Origin: Aquimarina sp. RZ0
GTDB taxonomy: Bacteria > Bacteroidota > Bacteroidia > Flavobacteriales > Flavobacteriaceae
Assembly: GCF_008370685.1 (NCBI RefSeq)
Contig: NZ_VTZU01000042.1
Coordinates: forward strand, 1-64,000
Reading direction: 5' to 3'
Length of the DNA: 64,000 nucleotides
The notes under the pieces were generated by a model. That model did not search any database. It was not told the origin of the DNA and saw only the letters and a list, made by a program, of their open reading frames with translations. This document shows positions 8,360-16,951 of this stretch, in pieces (positions within the stretch are counted from its first letter, which is position 1; the number at the start of each line of letters is the position of its first letter). The position numbers and the translations under genes are program-made.

Positions 8360-8443
8360 ACACAACAATTGGTCTTGATCCGAATTTTTCCTCTTTGGGC
8401 TAGCGGGAATATTTGTCTAAACACAACAATTGAGCTTGATCCG
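8346..8443. repeat. Two 37-bp imperfect direct repeats, duplicated IS right ends
   Basis: 8346-8382 and 8407-8443 match at 33 of 37 positions (GAATATTTG...ACACAACAATTG...CTTGATCCG). The first copy begins inside the last codons of the transposase relic, so the repeat is the 3' end of the element plus its terminal sequence. Two such ends in tandem suggest two related elements once lay here, one inserted beside or within the other. Confidence 0.7.
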
Positions 8444-8480
8444 TAAATATACTAACGATTAGAAAGGTGCTAAAAACAAG

Positions 8481-8507
8481 AAAACCTACTTATTATCAGT
8501 AGGTTTT
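8481..8507 (-). terminator. Terminator downstream of tRNA-Arg
   Basis: A 10-bp perfect stem (AAAACCTACT at 8481-8490 with 8498-8507) has a 7-nt loop. On the minus strand it is followed by T-rich sequence (complement of TAAAAACAAGAAAA). It lies 6 bp past the tRNA 3' end. Confidence 0.75.
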
Positions 8508-8513
8508 GTCTTG

Positions 8514-8587
8514 TGATCGCGACAGGATTCGAACCTGTGACCGTCTGCTTAGAAGGCAGATGCTCTATCCAACTGAGCTACGCGACC
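8514..8587 (-). tRNA. tRNA-Arg (anticodon TCT)
   Basis: A 74-nt cloverleaf on the minus strand. The acceptor stem is GGTCGCG/CGCGATC with discriminator A, the D-arm reads AGCTCAGTTGGATAGAGC, the anticodon loop is CTTCTAA and the T-arm contains GGTTCGAATCC. CCA is not encoded. It decodes AGA/AGG arginine codons, which are frequent in this AT-rich genome. Confidence 0.95.
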
Positions 8588-8902
8588 ATTATGATGGTAT
8601 GTCAAGATGTATTATCAGATAAATAAAACAGTCGTGATAGAATTCAAACATTCTATGCGTCGGTATTTCTTTTTACTGTTACTTGACATTTTCAGCGCGG
8701 CAAAGATACAACACATTGGGATTTTTGCAAGTATACAAAGAGTTTTTTTTAATTTTTTTTTATATTTTATATTTTACATTTTAGTTACCATGGCTCGCGT
8801 GCTTTTAATCTATTGATTTTCCATAGATTATAGTAGAGCTTTTTTGGATATTTGTGTGCAATGAAAAATTATAATACCACTTCTTGCTAATTAGCCTATG
8901 GT

Positions 8903-9334
8903 GTTCTTTATAAAATGAAATAGCAACGACTACATAATTTCGGGAATACCTTCGCAGCTAATGTCAGAATATGGATTACAAAATATTGCATCTGGATATA
9001 TTTTTATCATGAATAGTGTTTTGAAAATTATAGAAGCATCAGTAGGATCGTATCTGATCACAGTCTTAAAAACTCAAACCAAAGAAAAACACCTCAATTT
9101 ATATAAAATAAATACAGAGTTTGCCACTGATATTGATAGCAAATGAGAGCTAGAAAAAGAAATAAAGAAGATTTATAATGAGTTACAACCAAAAACTTCA
9201 GAAATGTTTAAGTTATCAAGGAGCTTAGGTTCCCAGAAATTGCTTCTTTAAAAGATATATCTATCAAGACCGTAGAGTCTCATAATTCAAAGTCGTTGCA
9301 TACCTTTAGAAAAAGGTTAAAGGACTATTTATAA
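8903..9334 (+). pseudogene. Degraded FecI-type ECF sigma-70 factor
   Basis: Pieces of one sigma factor lie in order but in different frames. VLYKMK-stop-QRLHNFGNTFAAN (from 8903) is region-2 like. A frame from 8961 has EASVGSYLITVLKTQTKEK, hits an in-frame TGA at 9144-9146 and continues ELEKEIKKIYNELQPKTSEMF...LSRSLG. A shift near 9225 leads to PEIASLKDISIKTVESHNSKSL...FRKRLKDYL and a stop at 9332-9334, which is the region-4 helix-turn-helix. The gene is broken by at least two stops and two frameshifts. It directly precedes the intact fecR-type gene, the usual order for a FecI/FecR pair, so the cognate sigma factor has probably been lost. Confidence 0.82.
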
Positions 9335-9388
9335 AATAAAAATAGGGTACTACTGGTTGACAAACGTCCTATAGTAAAACACCTATTT

Positions 9389-10363
9389 ATGAAAAATAGC
9401 TTAGTTCGAGAAGTAGAGATTTGGGCTTATGTGTCAAAGAGCGCAAATGAAGCTACACGTATAAAAGTTGAGCATTGGAAAGACTCAAATGACTTTGATG
9501 AAGAGTTATTCGATTCAATAGTAAAACTTTATGATGTAACGGGAAAAAATCCTTTTGATGATGTTATTGATATTGAGGTAGAGAAAGCTAAATTCTTCTC
9601 AACCGTGGCGCCCACCAATAGAAAAAGCCAAGGTATACAGAAGTATTTGAAATATGCTGCTGTAGTTGCGTTGTTTATCTCAATTGCAGGCATTACCTAT
9701 CAAAGTCTATCTGGCAATATTATTATTATAGAAACCGGTTATAGAGAAGAAAAGCAAGTTACTCTTTCAGACGGTTCTGTGGTTTGGTTAAATGCCGGGA
9801 GTAAGATTTCTTATGAAGAAAATTCTCCGAGAACAATTCAATTACGAGGTGAAGCTTTTTTTGAAGTTGCTAAAGATAAAGCACACTCTTTTACAGTAGA
9901 AACATCCGATAATGTCATTGTAAAAGCTTTAGGTACAAGTTTTAATGTTAAGGCGTATCCTGAGAATACCTATTTAGAAACGACACTTCTTAGCGGGAAA
10001 GTCGAAGTATTATCAAAAAACTATTTTGAAGAAAAAATTGTCATGCTCCCTAATGACAATATTAGAATTCTTAAAGCCGATGGAATACCAGTAAAAACTA
10101 CAATTCAAAACGAGGAAGCTATTTTGGCTTGGAGAAAAGGTGAAATTCGATTTGAAAACCTGTCGTTTAAAAACATTGCTAATGATTTGAATAATCAATT
10201 AAATATAAAGTTAGTGTTTGAAAATGAGTCAATTGCCGAGTCTAGGTTTACAGCTGTTTTTGATAGATCTACTCCTATAGAAGAAATTTTAGAAGTTCTT
10301 AATGCCTCTAAGAATTTTAAGTATAACCTAAATCAACAAACAAATGAGTGGATGATTAAATAA
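9389..10363 (+). CDS. FecR-family anti-sigma factor / sigma regulator
   Basis: 324 residues: a cytoplasmic N-terminal part (1-85) that would hold the sigma factor, one transmembrane helix (about 87-106, YAAVVALFISIAGITY), a FecR domain (about 110-210, with QVTLSDGSVVWLNAGSKISY and GEAFFEVAKDKAHSFTV) and a C-terminal DUF4974 domain (about 255-322, FKNIANDLNNQLNIKL). FecR proteins relay a signal from the STN domain of a TonB receptor to an ECF sigma factor. Here the sigma gene upstream is broken and no SusC-type receptor follows; the next thing downstream is an IS91 relic. The frame is intact, so it is either a recent orphan or works with another sigma factor. Confidence 0.9.
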   Translation: MKNSLVREVEIWAYVSKSANEATRIKVEHWKDSNDFDEELFDSIVKLYDVTGKNPFDDVIDIEVEKAKFFSTVAPTNRKSQGIQKYLKYAAVVALFISIAGITYQSLSGNIIIIETGYREEKQVTLSDGSVVWLNAGSKISYEENSPRTIQLRGEAFFEVAKDKAHSFTVETSDNVIVKALGTSFNVKAYPENTYLETTLLSGKVEVLSKNYFEEKIVMLPNDNIRILKADGIPVKTTIQNEEAILAWRKGEIRFENLSFKNIANDLNNQLNIKLVFENESIAESRFTAVFDRSTPIEEILEVLNASKNFKYNLNQQTNEWMIK

Positions 10364-10368
10364 AAAAA

Positions 10369-10392
10369 GTGGGAAAATTCGAGCTTTCCCAC
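10369..10392 (+). terminator. Hairpin downstream of fecR-type gene
   Basis: An 8-bp stem (GTGGGAAA/TTTCCCAC) with an 8-nt loop starts 6 bp after the stop codon. No T-run follows, so termination is only likely, not clear. Confidence 0.4.
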
Positions 10393-10444
10393 CTAATTGA
10401 ATCAATAAACCAATCTCCGAAGATTAATATTAATTAACAATTAG

Positions 10445-10942
10445 CTATTGTTTCATTTTATGAAGAAAATATGGTAGAAAAAGAATGTCATTAGATGCGA
10501 AATTTTTATTCGTAAATCGTATTACTCCTGAAAAAGTTTTTTTAGCATAGACTACCCAAGGTTTATTAAATAAAGTATCTACTATGCTCTGTAAGTTTAC
10601 AGGATCAATCTCTACTTTGTTTTTCAGTTGTTTTAACTGCTTGAGAAAGATGGCTCTAAAAACTTTACTCATTGCTTTTACAGGGAAGAGGTATTTTCCA
10701 TTTGAGCAAGTTTGTCTCCATCTTTTTTGTTTGTTTATACCTTCAGATAGTACCATACAATGAATATGCGGGTGCACACTTAAATTCTGCCCCCAAATGT
10801 GTAAAATACTAATCATTCCACTTTTTGCTCCAAGATATTTGGTGTCTTTAGAAAAGGTTTCGATTGTTTTCCAAGCAGTACTAAAAAGGGTGTTGTATAG
10901 TTGTTTAGGATAGGTTAAAGATAATAGCCAAGTTCTAATATT
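10445..10942 (-). pseudogene. IS91-family (HUH/Y2) transposase fragment
   Basis: The minus frame has TYPKQLYNTLFSTAW, DTKYLGAKSG, LHIWGQNLSVHPHIHC (the histidine-hydrophobe-histidine metal site), KYLFPVKAMSKVFR and KPWVVYAKKTFSG. This order is the middle of IS91-family rolling-circle transposases. The zinc-finger N-terminus is missing: an in-frame TAG lies at 10943-10945. The frame also stops at 10445, before the expected tyrosine region would end. The longest ATG-started piece is 10445-10816. It lies where a TonB receptor gene would be expected after fecR. Confidence 0.78.
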
Positions 10943-10968
10943 CTATTGACTTGTTTTTTTACGATCCT

Positions 10969-11163
10969 TTAAAAAAGCTGTTTTTTCTTCTTTTGTTTTG
11001 TATCTTGCAGGGGATATAACCTTTTGCGATCCAAATCATTCTTTTGAACATTCCATATGCAGAATTTTAAATAGTCACCTCGTTTAGCTTTAGATTTGAC
11101 TATTACAGCCTTTTTAAATTGAGGTACATTCTCTGTTTTTTTTGCATACCAGCTCAAAAACAT
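10969..11163 (-). CDS. Unrecognised small ORF between IS91 relic and tRNA genes
   Basis: 64 codons, basic and lysine-rich, beginning MFLSWYAKKTENVPQFKKA and ending in a lysine run. I recognise no family. It could be a fragment of a larger gene cut by the IS91 event or a chance frame. It is kept only because its first 45 residues have ordinary protein composition. Confidence 0.2.
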   Translation of the reverse strand: MFLSWYAKKTENVPQFKKAVIVKSKAKRGDYLKFCIWNVQKNDLDRKRLYPLQDTKQKKKKQLF

Positions 11164-11208
11164 TAATTATTTCATTGTTTACTGATGCAGAACCACCTAT
11201 AAATGAAA

Positions 11209-11242
11209 AATCCGTTCGTATTTTATTGAATACGAACGGATT
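11209..11242 (-). terminator. Terminator of the tRNA-Ser/tRNA-Pro unit
   Basis: A 14-bp perfect stem (AATCCGTTCGTATT at 11209-11222 with 11229-11242) has a 6-nt loop. It lies 8 bp past the tRNA-Pro 3' end, with a T-rich tail on the minus strand. Confidence 0.8.
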
Positions 11243-11249
11243 GCATTTG

Positions 11250-11324
11250 TCGGGGTGGCAGGATTCGAACCTGCGACCTCCGCGTCCCAAACGCGGCGCG
11301 ATAACCGGGCTACGCTACACCCCG
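11250..11324 (-). tRNA. tRNA-Pro (anticodon TGG)
   Basis: 75 nt on the minus strand. The acceptor is CGGGGTG/CACCCCG with discriminator A, the anticodon loop is TTTGGGA and the T-arm GGTTCGAATCC. CCA is not encoded. It is second in a pair with tRNA-Ser, 29 bp downstream of it. Confidence 0.95.
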
Positions 11325-11353
11325 AATTTTGATATAAGAATCAAAATACATTG

Positions 11354-11437
11354 CGGAGAGACGGGGACTCGAACCCCGGCGACACTTGCGCGTCGACAGA
11401 TTAGCAATCTGCTCCATTACCACTCTGGCACCTCTCC
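11354..11437 (-). tRNA. tRNA-Ser (anticodon GCT)
   Basis: 84 nt on the minus strand with acceptor GGAGAGG/TCTCTCC (one G-U), discriminator G, anticodon loop TTGCTAA, the long variable arm expected of a class II tRNA, and T-arm GGTTCGAGTCC. It reads AGC/AGT serine codons. Confidence 0.94.
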
Positions 11438-11723
11438 TTTAATCAAAAATTGATTATGAACGTCGCATTTAATATTTCAAATGCGGATGCAAATGTAGCT
11501 TTTATGAACCTACAATGCAACATTTTTTTAGCATTATTTTTATTTTATTGTATCTTATATTTTAAAAACTTGAAAATCAGTTTTTTTGATAAATTAGGTT
11601 CTTGAGTTTTTACTTAATATCACTTTAGAGTTGATTAAAACAAGCATTTCCTGGAAGAATTATATATTTGTGTTAATTGACCTAATTGAATCTACTGTGC
11701 TTACAAATAAAAATATTAAAAAA

Positions 11724-13319
11724 ATGAAGAAACAATATTTATTACTTCTTTTGTTATTGATACAGGCGTGCTTATTTGCACAAAAACCTGTTTTGTCCGA
11801 AGATTTTAATTTTAAAATTGGAGAGAAATATAAGCGTGTAAAAAGTTTACGATCCTATTTTATAGCTTCTGGAGATAGATTGATGTCTATCAAAAAAGGA
11901 AGAACGGATATGACCATACAGCGATTCTCTCTGGATGACCTAAAAGAGGATGTAAAAAAAAGGCAGGTGATAGAAGATAAAGGAGATTTTCAGACCGTAA
12001 TGAGTTTCGGTAGAAATGCTATCGCCTTTTATACTAATAAGGATAAGGCGTTTGCCCAAAGAATTATTGTGAAGAATGCTGTTGTAGAGAAACCAATACT
12101 TATTGGAAGTGACAAAGATAATATTGCCAATGATTTTGGTTTTAAAAGTACATATGGATTTGATGCTGGTGGCAGAATCCATCAATTTGCCTTTAAAAAA
12201 TCATTTGATGGGAGTAAATTATTGGTTTTATTCAGAGTGAAAACGGCTAATGATGAACCTGATAAAATAGGGATAAGTGTTTATGACGCGTCGTTAGAAT
12301 TGATCTGGAAAAGAAAAGTAACGTTACCATACAGTTCGAAAATAATGCAAGGCGAAGATTTTGCTATTGATAATGAAGGAAACTTTTATATGACAGCTTC
12401 TATCTTTAATAATGAAGATGAGGAGAAAAATAAGTTAGAGTCTAGCTTTAGAACCGAAGTGTTTGTTATTAAAGAAGACCCAAAAGAAATTACCAAAAGT
12501 AAGATAGAACTTTCTGGAAAATCAATAATGGATGCTGCGATTGGATTGGATACCCGCGGTAGAATTAGAATATCTGGTTTGTATAGTAATCAGTATACAA
12601 AAGTAGAAACATCAGGGATGTTTTCTGCGAGTATAGATACTACCGGTGTAGTGAGTTTTGTGGTAAAAAGTGATATCCCCAGAGAGGTGTCAGAACAATA
12701 TATTCTTAATCGAGAAACACGGGTTAACGAAGGAACTCAGGAGCAAGATGATAAAAAGGATTTTGAAGACTTAAAAGTGAATAGTATTGTTTATAATACA
12801 GATGGGAGTATGGTAGTATTAGGAGAGCAGCGTTATGTAGAGTCCTTTACTACGTCAAGTTCTTCGGGTTCCAGAACGACGTATAAGCATTATTATAGAG
12901 ATGTTGTAGCTTCCAGAATGTCTGAAGACGGGAAAATAGAATGGTTTCATAAATTACCTAAATATCAAACTGGTGCCAGAGGTAAAAAAAGTATGTCTTA
13001 TTTTAATTTTGTGAATAAGGGAAAACACTATTTGTTTTATATTGATGATTTTACAAATTTAAAAAGATCATTTGATGAATTCCCAACTAGGTATTTTGAT
13101 GGTAAAAAGGAGTTTCTATACTTAACTTCGTATACGATAGATAATGTATCTGGAGAAGTTATTAAAGAACCAATACTTACCGGGAGTGATATAAGAAATT
13201 CTCGCCTGGATCATCTAGAAGTTAATAAAGCCGCTATGTTGCCCAATATGGATATGATTTTTGAAGCTTTTGATGGTAAAAAAAATAATCTTTTGCTTAA
13301 AATTTCATTATCAGAATGA
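11724..13319 (+). CDS. Exported protein of unknown function
   Basis: 531 residues from the ATG at 11724. An in-frame start exists at 11631, but the chosen one puts a clean signal peptide first (MKKQYLLLLLLLIQACLFAQ) and the upstream codons look non-coding. The rest is beta-rich, with recurring pieces such as SVYDASLELIWKRKVTLPY, IDNEGNFYMTASI, VYNTDGSMVVLGEQ and MSEDGKIEWFHKLPKYQ. These are spaced like blades of a beta-propeller or WD40-like repeat protein. No catalytic motif or T9SS tail is seen. It stands alone, followed by a decayed gene. Confidence 0.75.
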   Translation: MKKQYLLLLLLLIQACLFAQKPVLSEDFNFKIGEKYKRVKSLRSYFIASGDRLMSIKKGRTDMTIQRFSLDDLKEDVKKRQVIEDKGDFQTVMSFGRNAIAFYTNKDKAFAQRIIVKNAVVEKPILIGSDKDNIANDFGFKSTYGFDAGGRIHQFAFKKSFDGSKLLVLFRVKTANDEPDKIGISVYDASLELIWKRKVTLPYSSKIMQGEDFAIDNEGNFYMTASIFNNEDEEKNKLESSFRTEVFVIKEDPKEITKSKIELSGKSIMDAAIGLDTRGRIRISGLYSNQYTKVETSGMFSASIDTTGVVSFVVKSDIPREVSEQYILNRETRVNEGTQEQDDKKDFEDLKVNSIVYNTDGSMVVLGEQRYVESFTTSSSSGSRTTYKHYYRDVVASRMSEDGKIEWFHKLPKYQTGARGKKSMSYFNFVNKGKHYLFYIDDFTNLKRSFDEFPTRYFDGKKEFLYLTSYTIDNVSGEVIKEPILTGSDIRNSRLDHLEVNKAAMLPNMDMIFEAFDGKKNNLLLKISLSE

Positions 13320-13435
13320 TGTTCATGTAGATATCGATAATACAAGTAGATACATAAAAAAATAGCACGGCATATTGTTAGTGTAATGATTCACCACAAA
13401 AATCCATTTGTAGAATTAGAATAGTATACATCCCA

Positions 13436-13860
13436 ATTAGAAGTTGATAAAGATTTTGCGGTAAAATGGATTATCCTTTTTTATACTTGTGGGATTAACG
13501 AAAAAGAAAGCTTTTAGAAATAATATCTTACAATAAGGTCTGAATTAGATATAAATATTATAAAACTACTTCTTGGAGATTTCAATTGAAGAACACGTAG
13601 TAACGGAACTTATTTCGCCTCAATAGAAAATTATATTATTTATCCTGAAAAAATTATAGAAATCCATCTATTAAAAAGTCAAGTTGCTACGCTTGTGGAA
13701 GTTTGTCTGGATAGCTACAGTTAATTCTGAAAAATCATATATGTATATCAAAAAATATCTGATTACTATTTAACAAGAAAAGATTTACATTTTGACCGGT
13801 AGGAAGTGATATGACGACTTTAAAACTGGTTGGGTATGTACTAACAAAGTCAACGGAACG
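13436..13860 (+). pseudogene. Decayed DUF6000-like gene
   Basis: Fragments in several plus frames align in order with the DUF6000 layout as I know it. They are ELDINIIKLLLGDFN-stop-RTRSNGTYFASIENY (13542 on), IIEIHLLKSQVATLVEVCLDSY, then SDYYLTRKDLHFDR-stop (about 13752-13797) and a terminal KVNGT near 13850. At least three stops and frame changes interrupt it. It has no intact start region. DUF6000 has no known function. Confidence 0.55.
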
Positions 13861-13950
13861 AAAAAGTATTCTCGCAATATTGAATCTTCAATTGAATCTT
13901 TATATTGAATTTAGCGTAAATATGGAAGTAGGATATATGGTCTATAGCTA

Positions 13951-13980
13951 AAAAAGCTTCTATAGAAATAGAAGCTTTTT
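13951..13980 (-). terminator. Terminator downstream of clpC
   Basis: A 13-bp perfect stem (AAAAAGCTTCTAT/ATAGAAGCTTTTT) has a 4-nt loop and A/T tracts on both sides, so it can act in both directions. It lies 45 bp past the clpC stop. Confidence 0.85.
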
Positions 13981-14025
13981 TTTTGAATTATACTTTTTTG
14001 AGTATACTAATTTAATATCGTTGCA

Positions 14026-16581
14026 TTAAGACTCTGTTGATTCTTCTGCTTTATTGATTTTGATGGTTAATTCATTAGAATTTTCATCAAGATCCATAAA
14101 TATAGTATCCCCTTCTTGTAACTGAGCGTTGATTATCTCTTCTGCCAAGGCATCTTCAATGTATTTCTGGATAGCTCTTTTAAGCGGTCTTGCGCCATAT
14201 TGTTTATCAAATCCTTTTTCGGTGATATAATCTTTGGCTTTTTCGCTTAGGGTTAGATCGTAACCTAAATCTCTAATTCTACCATATAATTTATCTAATT
14301 CAATATCAATAATTTTATGAATATCCTCTCTTTCTAATGCATTAAAAACAACAACATCATCCACACGGTTTAAAAACTCAGGAGCAAATGCCTTTTTTAA
14401 TGCGTTTTCGATAACCCCCTTCGCATAATCACTAGATTGACTCTTTTTGGCGTTTGTTCCAAAACCAACACCTTGACCAAAATCTTTTAATTTTCTGGCT
14501 CCTATATTAGATGTCATAATAATAATAGCATTTCTGAAATCGATTTTTCGACCAAGGCTATCCGTTAAATACCCATCATCTAATACCTGAAGCATCATAT
14601 TAAATACGTCTGGATGTGCTTTTTCAATTTCATCCAGCAAAATTACAGCATAGGGTTTTCTTCTCACCTTTTCTGTGAGTTGCCCTCCTTCTTCATAGCC
14701 TACATATCCCGGAGGAGCTCCAATAAGTCTGGAGACTGCAAATTTCTCCATGTACTCACTCATATCTATTCTTATGAGTGTATCTTCACTATCGAATAGT
14801 TCTCTGGCCAGCACTTTGGCTAATTGTGTTTTACCAACACCTGTTTGACCAAGAAATATAAATGAACCAATAGGTTTATTAGGGTCTTTCAGACCGGCAC
14901 GGTTACGCTGGATTGCTTTTACAACCTTTGCAACTGCTTCATCCTGACCAATTACTTTACCTTTTATTAAGCTTGGTAATTCTGCCAGTTTATTGCTTTC
15001 TGTTTGTGCAATACGATTTACAGGAATTCCTGTCATCATAGAAACTACATCAGCGACACTTTCTTCATCTACAATTTCTTTGTGCAGTTTAGAATCTTTC
15101 TCCCACTGTTCCTGTGCTAGTACTAATTCTTTTTCAAGATTCTTTTCATCATCTCTTAGCTTAGCAGCTTCTTCGTATTTTTGTTTTTTAACAACACTAT
15201 TTTTTAACTCTCTAACTTCTTCAAGTTTTTTCTCTAAATCCAGAATTTTTTTAGGAACATCAATATTGGTAATATGTACTCTGGAGCCTGACTCATCCAA
15301 TGCATCAATTGCTTTATCAGGTAAGAAACGATCTGTCATATATCTGTTCGTAAGTTTTACACAAGCCTTGATAGCTTCATCGGTATAACTCACATTATGA
15401 TGCTCTTCATATTTTTCTTTGATATTGTTAAGAATCTCAATAGTCTCTTCTATATTAGTTGGTTCCACAATAACTTTCTGAAAACGCCTTTCTAAAGCTC
15501 CATCTTTTTCAATATACTGTCTGTATTCATCGAGGGTAGTTGCACCGATACATTGAATTTCGCCTCTGGCAAGTGCGGGTTTAAACATATTAGAGGCATC
15601 TAAACTTCCTGTGGCACCTCCTGCACCGACAATGGTATGAATTTCGTCTATAAAAAGAATTATATCTTCATTCTTTTCTAATTCATTCATAACCGCTTTC
15701 ATGCGTTCTTCAAACTGACCTCTATATTTAGTACCGGCTACCAAGCTGGCTAAATCTAAGGTCACGACACGCTTGTCAAATAGGATTCTGGAGACTTTTC
15801 TTTTTACAATCCTTAGTGCAAGACCTTCTGCTATAGCAGATTTACCTACACCAGGTTCTCCGATAAGGAGTGGATTGTTCTTTTTGCGTCTACTTAATAT
15901 TTGAGAAACACGCTCTATTTCTTTGGTTCTACCAACAACCGGATCCAATTTTCCATCTTCTGCCATGGCTGTCAAATCTCTTCCGAAATTGTCTAATACC
16001 GGAGTTTTAGATTTTTTATTGGTTTTGCTTCCACCAGTAGGAGAGTTAAAAGGATTATCTTTTGATGCATCTCCGGTCATATCATCATCCTCAGAAAATG
16101 ATTCCGCTTTTGGGTTTTCTATATATTCTTCTTCGTTAGCAATCATATATTTAAATTGATCTTTAACATTATCATAATCTACTTTGAGTTTGTTTAGTAA
16201 CTTAGTAGTTGGATCGTTTTCGTTACGTAGTATGCATAGTAACAGATGTGCAGTATTTATAGACGAACTTTGGAACAACTTAGCTTCCAGGAAAGTAGTC
16301 TTTAAAGCTCTTTCTGCTTGTCGTGTTAAATGTAAATTCTTTTTTTCGTTGGTAGCTACTGCTACAGTAGGATTTGCGGGGCTAAGAATTTCAACTTTTC
16401 TTCTCAAGTTTGTTAAATCTATATCTAACGCATCAAGGATATTAATTGCTTTTCCACTTCCATCACGCAATAGACCTAACATAAGATGTTCCGTGCCAAT
16501 AAAATCATGTCCTAATCTAAGGGCTTCTTCTTTACTGTATGCAATTACATCTTTGACTCTTGGTGAAAAATTATCATCCAT
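14026..16581 (-). CDS. clpC: ATP-dependent Clp protease ATP-binding subunit ClpC
   Basis: 851 residues. Two N-terminal Clp repeats (about 5-145) precede AAA1 with Walker A GEPGVGKS (241-248) and Walker B ILFIDEIHT. A middle domain carries a UVR-like motif (KQKYEEAAKLRDDEK, about 465-480), and AAA2 has GQTGVGKT and VILLDEIEKAHP. The UVR-like middle domain and the VGYEEGGQLTEKVRR loop identify ClpC rather than ClpB or ClpA. It unfolds substrates for ClpP in the cytosol. It is divergent from gyrA, with a candidate promoter at 16617-16649 and a terminator at 13951-13980. Confidence 0.95.
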   Translation of the reverse strand: MDDNFSPRVKDVIAYSKEEALRLGHDFIGTEHLMLGLLRDGSGKAINILDALDIDLTNLRRKVEILSPANPTVAVATNEKKNLHLTRQAERALKTTFLEAKLFQSSSINTAHLLLCILRNENDPTTKLLNKLKVDYDNVKDQFKYMIANEEEYIENPKAESFSEDDDMTGDASKDNPFNSPTGGSKTNKKSKTPVLDNFGRDLTAMAEDGKLDPVVGRTKEIERVSQILSRRKKNNPLLIGEPGVGKSAIAEGLALRIVKRKVSRILFDKRVVTLDLASLVAGTKYRGQFEERMKAVMNELEKNEDIILFIDEIHTIVGAGGATGSLDASNMFKPALARGEIQCIGATTLDEYRQYIEKDGALERRFQKVIVEPTNIEETIEILNNIKEKYEEHHNVSYTDEAIKACVKLTNRYMTDRFLPDKAIDALDESGSRVHITNIDVPKKILDLEKKLEEVRELKNSVVKKQKYEEAAKLRDDEKNLEKELVLAQEQWEKDSKLHKEIVDEESVADVVSMMTGIPVNRIAQTESNKLAELPSLIKGKVIGQDEAVAKVVKAIQRNRAGLKDPNKPIGSFIFLGQTGVGKTQLAKVLARELFDSEDTLIRIDMSEYMEKFAVSRLIGAPPGYVGYEEGGQLTEKVRRKPYAVILLDEIEKAHPDVFNMMLQVLDDGYLTDSLGRKIDFRNAIIIMTSNIGARKLKDFGQGVGFGTNAKKSQSSDYAKGVIENALKKAFAPEFLNRVDDVVVFNALEREDIHKIIDIELDKLYGRIRDLGYDLTLSEKAKDYITEKGFDKQYGARPLKRAIQKYIEDALAEEIINAQLQEGDTIFMDLDENSNELTIKINKAEESTES

Positions 16582-16616
16582 ATATTTTAATTTCTTTCTT
16601 TTCTTTTCTTTATTAT

Positions 16617-16649
16617 TAAATATAGTAATTTTTAAAATTACATTGGCAA
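16617..16649 (-). promoter_or_regulatory. Candidate Bacteroidota-type promoter of clpC
   Basis: On the minus strand TTG (16647-16649) and TATATTTA (16617-16624) are separated by 22 bp, close to the Bacteroidota consensus TTG-N17-23-TAnnTTTG, with the last base off. It lies 36 bp upstream of the ATG. Confidence 0.45.
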
Positions 16650-16890
16650 AAACTATTCCTTTTAACCATGATTAACAATAAATATGACATTATAGCATAC
16701 CTAGTCTTGTCATATTTATTAAATAATTTTATAATAAATCCACCATTAATTTGATCAATTATTAGCTTTAGTGAGTAAATAGACAAAAAAAGCTTTAATA
16801 ATCAAAATGTAACTTTAGAGACTTATTAACTATATAGGTCGTTAATGTTGTTAATAAATTACGTATATTACGTAGGCTATAGGTTGTTAA

Positions 16891-16922
16891 AAACGCGCTA
16901 ATTTGCTTAAATTAGCGCGTTT
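16891..16922 (+). promoter_or_regulatory. Perfect 14-bp hairpin in the gyrA leader
   Basis: AAACGCGCTAATTT (16891-16904), a GCTT loop, and the exact complement (16909-16922) form a GC-containing stem ending 29 bp before the gyrA ATG. The tail is TTTAATAAAT, not a real T-run, so it is a weak terminator at best. It may be a leader structure or a protein-binding site. Confidence 0.65.
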
Positions 16923-16951
16923 AATAAATCAAATTTAGAATAAATAATTTT

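Noticed and set aside
8227-8424. 65-codon minus-strand frame
   Set aside because: It overlies, on the opposite strand, the transposase relic and its duplicated ends, which read sensibly on the plus strand.
11142-11453. 103-codon plus-strand frame
   Set aside because: It runs across both the tRNA-Pro and tRNA-Ser genes on the opposite strand and is an artefact of tRNA sequence.
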